From: Toxoplasma gondii ME49
Lineage: Eukaryota; Apicomplexa; Conoidasida; Eucoccidiorida; Sarcocystidae
DNA: 64,000 nucleotides
Direction of reading: 5' to 3'
Assembly (NCBI RefSeq): GCF_000006565.2
Contig: NC_031477.1
Coordinates: 5,604,183-5,668,182, forward strand
In this document: in pieces, positions 56,765 to 64,000 of the stretch
How positions within the stretch are numbered: position 1 is the stretch's first letter
How the letters are laid out: each line of letters begins with the position of its first letter
The notes under the pieces: model-generated
The model's input: only the letters and a program-made list of their open reading frames with translations
The model's database searches: none
Told to the model about the DNA's origin: nothing
Program-made: the position numbers and the translations under genes

Positions 56765-58040
56765 ATGGTTGCAGGTTTCCGAGTGCCTTTCGTCGCCGGG
56801 ACCATGCTCAGGACCGGAGAGTTGCCGCGGCACCTTGCAGGGCGTTTCGCGCCCGGACTCATCGGCAGGTCTTCCACCGTTCCGTCTCCAGGTGTTGCGA
56901 ATTTTTCTCGGCCACTTTTCTCCCGGCGGAGAGTCTTCTTGAATTCCAGCGTCGTTGCCGCGGCAGGAGAACCCTCTTGCTTGCGGCGAAACCCGTCCAG
57001 CGTGCTCATTCGCTTCCCGTCTACCCAACGGTTTCTTTCTACAAACCAAGAACCCACAAGAACTACCAGATCTTCTCCGGGAGCAAGAGAGGGGCCCGGT
57101 ACCGGAGGACCCGCAAGTGCCGTCGGCGCCCAGCATGGGAAGTACGAGGTCCCGTTTTCGGCGAAGAGGCAAATGGATTTGAAGGTGGGTCCCTACACCA
57201 GAGGGAAAATCTTCATATCTCCGCGGGAGGACCCGAAAGAGTTCATCCTTTCTTGCCTCGTTGTTTTCGTCATGCTCTACACACTCTACAACCTACCCAG
57301 AGGTAAGACGGATGCCAAAGCGTGCTCACGTAGTTTTGCGACGGAATCAAGCCGTCAGGTGTGTTGCATGTGTATCGGTATCATTTACGATTCATTTAGA
57401 GGATTTGTGTAGCTGAGTCGGCAATGGTAACGCTCTTCGCTAAGTTAAAAAACGACGCATATTTCGTCCACGAAGACTGCCACTTTTCTTGGCGTGGCAG
57501 AGACTCGGGAACTTGCTACTCGAACTCCCATGTCTCTGTACGGAAGTCATACATGATACTGTAGTGGTTGTTTCGAAAGTCCTCTTGACTATGAAGCCCG
57601 TTGAGATTGTGGAAGATTTACTCTCTGCCTTTCTGTCCTCATGGCGTGATTTTTTTCCGCAACAAACGAAGTGAAACAGGTCAGCCGGAGTCTCCAGGGT
57701 GTGTGTTCCCCTTTCTCCAGACCAGAGAGGACCAAATTTCGATACCTGTGTGTCTGTGTTCTAAGAAACTGTACGTGTGAGCATGCGCCCATATCCCTGA
57801 GAAACAAATTTCAGAGATGCGTGCAATGTACGTCTCTGGGTGTGGATTTGGTTACTGGGCTCAACAGGAGAATTCCTTTGGGAGCGAAGGCAGCGTCTGA
57901 TTAGAGAACGCTTGCTGAAGGAGTACGGCCTGACGGAGGCAGACTTGGACGAAATCGAGGGTGACGAGGCGCCGCTGTCCGACGACTTGCCTGAGACCTG
58001 TGAAGCCACTTCCCTTGAGGGAAAAGAGTTGAGCCGTTGA
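56765..58040 (+). CDS. Probable mitochondrial single-pass membrane protein, unknown function
   Basis: I do not recognise a named family. Two exons, 56765-57302 and 57868-58040, join in phase 1 to give 236 residues. The first 100 or so residues are rich in Arg, Ser, Pro and hydrophobics with almost no acidic residues (for example RHLAGRFAPGLIGRSS and FSRRRVF), which fits a mitochondrial presequence. After a Gly/Pro-rich linker comes KYEVPFSAKRQMDLKVGPYT. A single membrane helix follows at about residues 160-177 (FILSCLVVFVMLYTLYNL). A basic helix RRQRLIRERLLKEYGLTEAD and an acidic tail end the protein. Size and layout resemble lineage-specific accessory subunits of respiratory complexes or ATP synthase, but this is inference. 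An in-frame ATG at 56630 would add 45 residues. The 56765 ATG is preferred because the targeting-like region starts there. Confidence 0.75.
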
Positions 58041-59116
58041 AAATTCAAAAACGCAAGACCAGAGACCGTGGTGACAATGCTGTTTCAACAGTGTTTCTGT
58101 CCAACATATTCGCGATTCGGCAACAGCGACAACCCTACCAACAGAAAAGGCGTAGACATCCAGGAAGCTGCTCTTCCTGCCAGTGCCCGTGGTCAAGAAG
58201 TGCGTCCACGTGCGCCGCGAGTTGGGGAAGAAGACTGTTTCGAGTTACAGCCAAACGCGGCTTTTCGAGAATTGTTTCATCTTTGCGCGTGCGAATTGTT
58301 GCGGCCTCCTCAAGTGCGTCTGTGCTTCCTGCCACACCATGCGCTATAGTTTTCAAAGAAGACAAACCTCGCGGTGGGCCTTTGGGAACTCCGTGCTATC
58401 GTTTTTCTTGTCCGTACTGGTCAGAAAGGAGTGGGGAACTGCGTGCGGGAAGAGAAACGTTTTCGCTTCTTTCTTTGCTGCCGTCCACACAGAGCCAGTC
58501 CCCTGCTGGGAGATTCGCTAAAGCGAATGCGTCTTTTTGAACGAGAAACGATGTTTGCACTGCTGTTTTATCCATGGCAGGAATGCCTTCTTCGAGCTTA
58601 ACAAAGAAGGTGCGCATGCCAGGCCACAAAAACGTCTCTGGAGTAGCTAAACGTGGTTGGACTTCACAAGAGTAACTAAAGTTGTATGCAGCATTCCAGC
58701 TACAATAGTGTCTCTCTTTATTCGGTTTGATTTATGCAGTTCGGAGTCGAGGATCATCTGTATACCTCATCAATGTTACTCCACATCAGTTATGTTCAAG
58801 GCATAACACATGGATTACCGGGACCACTCGTTTTCACGTTGCACGCTGTCCATCACTTTGAATGTACAAACTCACAGTGGACCTCTTCGATTATCGGCGT
58901 TTGACTGGTGCTCGAACAGAAGTTCAGAGTCTTCTCGGTGAGACCAGGTGCTCGTGCGGCGACTCTGGCCATGTGGCGACAGGCAGCAGGGAAGTGAGGT
59001 CGAGGAAAAATACTCGAAAACAAACGCGAGATTCCAGGTCCTTAAGAAGTTATCTTGCGGGTCCTTCAGATACATATCTGGATAGATACACATCTTAGAG
59101 AAACCTAATCACTCAC

Positions 59117-59150
<34 letters not shown>

Positions 59151-60133
59151 GTCTGTAGGAGTGTGTATGGATGATAGTTCTACATTGAGAGATACAAACC
59201 TTAAATAAACCGAGACACCAACACGATTACAAACTATTTGTATATATATATATATATATATATGCAGGGTTGTGTACAGGTACAAACGGAGTATGCACGA
59301 ATGACAGAGACAGAGGTACGTCTTTAACTTTATCTTCCCTTAAGAACTTTGTTGGTCTGCTTTGGGATAAAGAGACGAAACCACCGCGTTCCCTAGAGTG
59401 TCGGCGAAAAAAGTGGCCATCGTATTTCTGGTTTTGCAGCATCGAAAATAGGACTGGGGCCTTTCTTGACAGCTGAGACACTCCACTTTACTCCTTTGCA
59501 AGAGACACACTGTCGCCGATTTCCTTGTCAGTCTTAAGGCGCACAGACCGCCTTTCGCTTCCCCTTCCGGTCCACATGCGTGCATTCATTTCCGACGACT
59601 GCGGGCAAGCATCTCACTGCGACAGGCCGTTCAGAGCCCCCTGAAAATACCGTTTCTTCCCCGTAGTGATCCCCATATCATTTGAAGACAACTCCTCATG
59701 CGTTCATGACGGAAGCAAAGTATCTATCATACTTGAAACTGGATTGATCTTCTTCGACGCGCGGTGTTTTGGTTTGATCGAACTATCACACGCAGATAAC
59801 TCAATACAACAAGTTAACCATGCAGTTCAACATCTTCATATGTAGATCTCTTTCTCACTCTCAACCACTTATAAACACCACCGGCTTCGCGCTTGAGCAA
59901 CAGCGGAGTGCTCAAACACATTTTAATAAAACCCGGCAGCGTGCACATCCACACACATATGCTACACACGTGCGCATGTTTTTTCATCTCCCTTTTTTTT
60001 CATCTCCAAAGTGTCTGCCTTTCCCCGTGTTCGACCTTTGCAGAAGTGGTTGGCTCTCTACGACGTCGGAGTTCGTCGCCTTTCCTTCTCTCGCTCGTAC
60101 GACGCCCTGGCGTTCAGGGTTCCCCCTCAGACA
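58041..60133. other. Convergent intergenic stretch with (TA)n tracts
   Basis: Between the stop codons of the membrane protein (plus) and the sulfurtransferase (minus). It holds two TA microsatellites (about 59117-59150 and 59240-59263) and no convincing exon. Confidence 0.5.
59117..59150. repeat. (TA)n microsatellite
   Basis: An uninterrupted dinucleotide tract of about 34 bases in the convergent intergenic region. A second of about 24 bases lies at 59240-59263. Confidence 0.9.
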
Positions 60134-62670
60134 TCAGAGTTCCTTGTTGCCCGAAAGCCGCGCGTGCAAGATCTTTGTTCTCCACTCTGATGCCTCTTGT
60201 TCGTTTAATCGCGGGATGATGCCTTCTCCGTCATGCTCCAACAAACGGCGCGTTGCGTACTCTGCCCAGCTCCCGTCGTAGACGGCGAGGGCCCTCGGGT
60301 CGACTCCAGCCTACAGGAAGCAAAAAAAGGAGGGAAAAAGGGAAAACGAGGAAATGAAGGGATTGGAAAAGCGAATAAACAGAAGGACAGAAATGAGAGA
60401 AGGAACGAAGTGTTAGCGAATAACAGGTAGCAGTGCAGAATCAGATAGGCATGAGCGCAGAGATCCCCGTGAGGAAAGCATCCAGATGCTCACATCTGCC
60501 CTTACTACACGTGCACGTACACTCGAATTCACACATACTTGAGAGCGCGTCCGCAGGTGTCTACATCCTCTCTCCCGATTTCTCTTCCCTTACAAAATGT
60601 CTGCTTGTGGGTTTAAAGCGACATCTCTACAGTTTTCTGCTTCCGTCTCTCTCCATTTTCCTCTGTCCCTCTACATCGTTTTCTACATCCGTAGACAAAT
60701 CGCCCTCTATCTGCAAATATGTGCATGTCCTGTATATCTATATCTCTGCCTGTAAACCGTGAACGTCAAAGTGTAACCCTGAGCCCTGGCGTCTTTGTCA
60801 GTCCAAATACGCGTTAAAATCCCCTGTGGACGAACATTGCTGCGTGCATAGCCACGCAAGTCTCTGCTTGGATCACCACCTACAACGGAAACGAGTACGA
60901 GCCTCTCTCGCTCCTGTTCTTCCTTACTTCCACGAGGGCGACGTAGAGAACGCATGCAGTCATCCCACTGCCGCAGGTCACAACAACCTGCGTGTGTGTC
61001 TCCTCACTGTCTCTGCTGTCTCTGCTGGCCCTTTGGCTTTCCTCGTGTTCTTGCGTCTTGAGCAGCGCCCCTCCCACTCTAGTGAAAACGGGTTGTAGAG
61101 CTTCTCGAAGTTTCTCGCCTTTCTTCAGCGTGTGCCACGCAAAGGCCTTTTCTGTGGGGGAAGAAGCGAAGGGCGAGAGAGGCTCGCAGTCTGCGCCGGT
61201 GTCGCTCCTTTCGTCGAACTGCTTCGTCTCCAAAACTGCAGGAAACGGAAGATTGAGAGAGCCTGGAATGTGTCCAGAAGGGACGTCTCCTCGCGGCTCC
61301 GGTTCCGTCCCGAAAAACCGCCCCGGGACGCGAGCATCCACGAGAAGAAAATCCACTCCTTTCTCTCCACTCGAGCGCGCGCCCTCTTCCGGTGCTTCCG
61401 GTGTCTGTCCACGCGCGCCTGCCTCCTCGTCGTCGCGTCCTGCGTCGGGTGTATGTACACCCCGGCTATGGCTCACGATGGCGTCGTACGTGGCGACGGA
61501 TGAAGTGGCGAGACGCACGGGTGGGAGCTCCGCGGCGCGCATGACGCCCGACGCAACTGCCGCGGCTGCGGCCTTCTCGCTCAGCGCCTCGGCGGCTTCT
61601 GCGTCCCCACGAGACGCGAGATCCACGGCTGCGTTGCATGCATTTTGCGCCGCTTCGACCATCTCGACTGCGTGCGTTGCGCTCTGGATAAGTAAGTCGG
61701 GGGGTCCTGTGTCATGTGACGTCGTCCCCCTTGCAGACGAAACAAAAGTTTCGCGCTCGCCGAAACCGACTGCCGACAACGGACCCCTCTCAGTGGGGTA
61801 CCCTTCTGCAATCCAACGCTTGATGCCGCCGTCTAGGAGAAAAACATTGGCGCACCCGAATGCCTTCAACATGAAGTAGACACGCGGCGAGGAGAAGACT
61901 CCGACTCCGTCGTAGACGATAAAGATGTCTCTCTCGAGGTCGACCTCTGGCGGGCGCGAGGGAAGTTTCTCGTTTCTTCGGTCCTTCGAGAAAAACGTAG
62001 CATTCTCGTCCGAGTCATCAAACTCTGCGCCGCTCTCCCGCTTCTCCCTCTCTCTTTCAGAGGCTTCTTCACCCACGGAATCCGCTACGCTGGAACCCGC
62101 AACTCCCGAACCTGCATGCACCTCGCGGGCCCTGGCCTCGAGTGCTCTCTCGGTCAAGTAAACCGCAAACTCCGTGGCGCCAGGCATCATGTGGGGGAAG
62201 GGCGACTCGCGGTCGCTGCATGCATCGACGTTGAAAAAAACTGCATGTGGCAGGCGAGCTCCGTGCCTGAACTCCCGCACCGCATCGCGTCCGCCAAAGA
62301 CGGGAAGGTCCGACCAGGAGGCGTCGAAGATGAACACGCGCCGGTCTCTCTTGGGAGGCTCCTCGTGAAGTGTCTCTGTGGCTGTCGAGCTTTGTGCAGA
62401 TTCAGGGCGGTCGCCTTCGTGCCTGTCTCTCCTTCTGCTTGCGTTCTCGGCGAGACAGCGCTGGATAAAGGAATAGCGGCCAGTGGAAGAAGCGATGGTT
62501 TCGCTCTCTTCTGAGGAGTGCCCTCTGGACGTGGCGCATGCATGCGACCTTCGCGTGGCTTCCGCAATCTGCGCTCGGACCACTGAAGAGCCGAAACGCA
62601 AAAGAAGAGCCGCGACCTCCGCGGGACTCAGCACCACTGGACGGACAGTCGGGAAACATAGACGCGCCAT
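60134..62670 (-). CDS. 3-mercaptopyruvate / thiosulfate sulfurtransferase (tandem rhodanese)
   Basis: Transfers sulfane sulfur from mercaptopyruvate or thiosulfate to an acceptor through a Cys persulfide. Two exons, 62670-60928 and 60310-60134, join in phase 0 to give 639 residues. The first (structural) rhodanese domain shows VFIFDASWSDLP, HGARLPHAVFFNVDACSD, then VYDGVGVFSSPRVYFMLKAF and LLDGGIKRWIAEGYP. The second (catalytic) domain shows FLLVDARVPGRFFG, GHIPGSLNLPF and the active-site loop CGSGMTA with Cys566. The CGSG-type loop is that of mercaptopyruvate sulfurtransferases rather than the CRKG loop of rhodaneses. Exon 2 supplies the usual C-terminal strand VYDGSWAEYATR. Typical enzymes are about 280-330 residues. 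Here low-complexity insertions interrupt both domains and the linker. The ATG at 62670 is preferred over one 51 codons upstream because similarity starts just after it (PVVLSPAEVAALL). No clear targeting signal is seen. Confidence 0.93.
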
Positions 62671-63633
62671 CGTCAGAGAAAAGGAGAAAATTGCTTCAGA
62701 AAAATATAAAAAAGAGGCTAACAGACTTCGGGGGAAGAGACGCGACGGGACGGCAGAGTTCGTAAGAAGGGCGTGAAGCGGGTCAAGAGACACCCGAGCT
62801 CGCTGGTCCAGGTGTATGTACACTTGGTCGTAGGCGCGCGGCGTAAGCTTTCGACGCCAGACTTGAAGAAATGAGACCGCAGAGAATCCATGGGAGAAGT
62901 TGTCGTCTGCGCGGTCCAGGAGAGGTAAAGCGAAGAAGACTGCGGACCGTAAGACCTGGTGAGGTGTATTTGCATCGGCTCAAGAAAAGGCGAGTGCAGA
63001 AGGCGTAGGAAACACACGACACGAGGAGGAGCAGATGCGAAACAAAAGAGAAGAGAAAGGAGCTCCGCACATGGCGATATCTCCACATCTGGACACTCTC
63101 TTCTCTTGTATAAAGCTTTTAAGACGTCGAGGTTAAGTCTCAGCAGCGCTTGAGTCTTGTCGGAGACACGCAGCCACAAGTGATCAGATGTCCGCAGAAA
63201 CATGCTCATATATAGCACAAGTGAGCTTTTACAGAGATAAACACACGCGTACGTAAATATACGTGTACACATGCGTTTGTGTTTCTCGTTTCTAGTGCAC
63301 GGACAGACACGTGCATGCAGGCTGGCTGTTTAGAAAGCCGTGAAACTCGCGTCGGCCTAGACAAGCAGTTGGCGAACTTTTGACTGCAAGTCGCCCTGGA
63401 AACCGGAAACCGCTCCTTTCCCAGCACAGGAAACTCAACAATGATTTAGAATTTAGCACATCTGCAGGTTACAAACACACCGAAGTCACGGAGTTGTGTT
63501 TAGCGGTCCTGACACACTCATCCGGCTGCATGCGATCAGTTGCCACAGCGCACGAGACGACTCGAAGCTCGCGCCTTTGCCTTCGGTTTCCATCCCGGAA
63601 AAGATTTAATTAACATGCCATAGGGAAACGTTC
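62671..63633. other. Flank of the sulfurtransferase gene, no gene seen
   Basis: Upstream of the sulfurtransferase start and downstream of the possible edge gene. It should hold the sulfurtransferase promoter and 5' UTR. Open frames here are short and without motifs. Confidence 0.45.
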
Positions 63634-63873
63634 TCACAAACACAACAGAGTACTCCTTTTCTTGGATGCGGCCGTCGTTGCACACGAAAAGCCAGCACAG
63701 ATCGCGGCTTTCCTGGTCTCTACACTCAACAGTATCTCAAGCACCGCGTGGGTCTCTGCGCCGGTCCGGGGTGCGGCGACTTTGTGAAGCGCGGCTTTTT
63801 TTTGAAAGGCAACTTTCAACTTGTTTGAGGGAGCTCGTGTTGGCACATAATTGTTTCTCTGGACGGCGTACAT
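63634..63873 (-). CDS. Possible 3' exon of a gene running off the right edge
   Basis: An 80-codon open frame begins right after a strong pyrimidine tract and CGCAG acceptor (read on minus) and ends in TGA. It encodes YAVQRNNYVPTRAPSNKLKV, then a Lys/Ala-rich stretch ending STLLCL. I recognise no domain. Upstream exons would lie at or beyond the window end. The alternative is chance open sequence in a promoter region. Confidence 0.3.
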   Translation of the reverse strand: MYAVQRNNYVPTRAPSNKLKVAFQKKAALHKVAAPRTGAETHAVLEILLSVETRKAAICAGFSCATTAASKKRSTLLCL

Positions 63874-64000
63874 CTGCGGAGAAAGGAGGCAGAAAGACCG
63901 GAGGTGCAGAAGGGACCAAAGCAGAGCAGCAAGCGCGAGGAGACAGGGGTGTCGGCTCCCATGACTCTCCGGCGCCGCTTCTCGTTTTAAATGGATCTCT

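Noticed and set aside
57861..58365. Minus-strand frames over and after the second exon of the membrane protein
   Set aside because: Antisense shadows. The plus-strand exon has correct acceptor, phase and stop.
60992..61879. 295-codon plus-strand frame
   Set aside because: Fully antisense to the sulfurtransferase exon, a mirror of its GC-rich codons, with no domain similarity.

Overview
The window is nuclear DNA of an intron-rich eukaryote, almost certainly a coccidian of the Toxoplasma group (Toxoplasma, Hammondia or Neospora). The strongest evidence is a ten-exon gene at 25.7-33.2 kb. Its spliced product is 537 residues with an acylated MGC start, a kinase domain with Met153 as gatekeeper, and four canonical EF-hands; I recognise it as the egress kinase CDPK3. 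Other signs fit: consensus GT-AG introns of roughly 100-1,000 bases, long gene-free flanks, (TA)n microsatellites inside introns, and conserved enzymes enlarged by low-complexity insertions.

Layout, left to right. A plus-strand CacyBP/SIP-like CS-SGS co-chaperone (24-3919) is followed by a plus-strand small EF-hand protein (5588-7507) and a plus-strand NMN/NaMN adenylyltransferase (9771-12911). A minus-strand two-RRM ALY/REF-type mRNA export adaptor follows (15574-19690). A 6-kb divergent intergenic region with dispersed repeats separates it from CDPK3 (25668-33229, plus) and the oligosaccharyltransferase subunit DAD1 (36169-37494, plus). Convergent with DAD1 is a very large minus-strand gene (39087 to at least 53441). 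It encodes a PH-like domain, a coiled coil and about 2,800 residues of Ser-Arg-Gln-Pro repeat. Divergent from that gene is a plus-strand, probably mitochondrial, single-pass membrane protein (56765-58040). A minus-strand tandem-rhodanese mercaptopyruvate sulfurtransferase (60134-62670) and a possible partial minus-strand gene at the right edge close the window.

These are neighbouring single genes, not an operon. Several touch calcium signalling: CDPK3, the EF-hand protein and the CacyBP homologue. The least expected feature is the giant repeat protein. Its exons chain in consistent reading phase from a coiled coil into a single exon of about 8.3 kb holding 12 copies of a 192-264 base higher-order repeat built from a 12-base unit. 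Its RQPS unit is an R-x-x-S motif, so it is potentially a mass substrate for basophilic kinases.

All exon borders were derived by eye from splice consensus, reading phase and family similarity. Most chain without a phase conflict; exceptions are stated.
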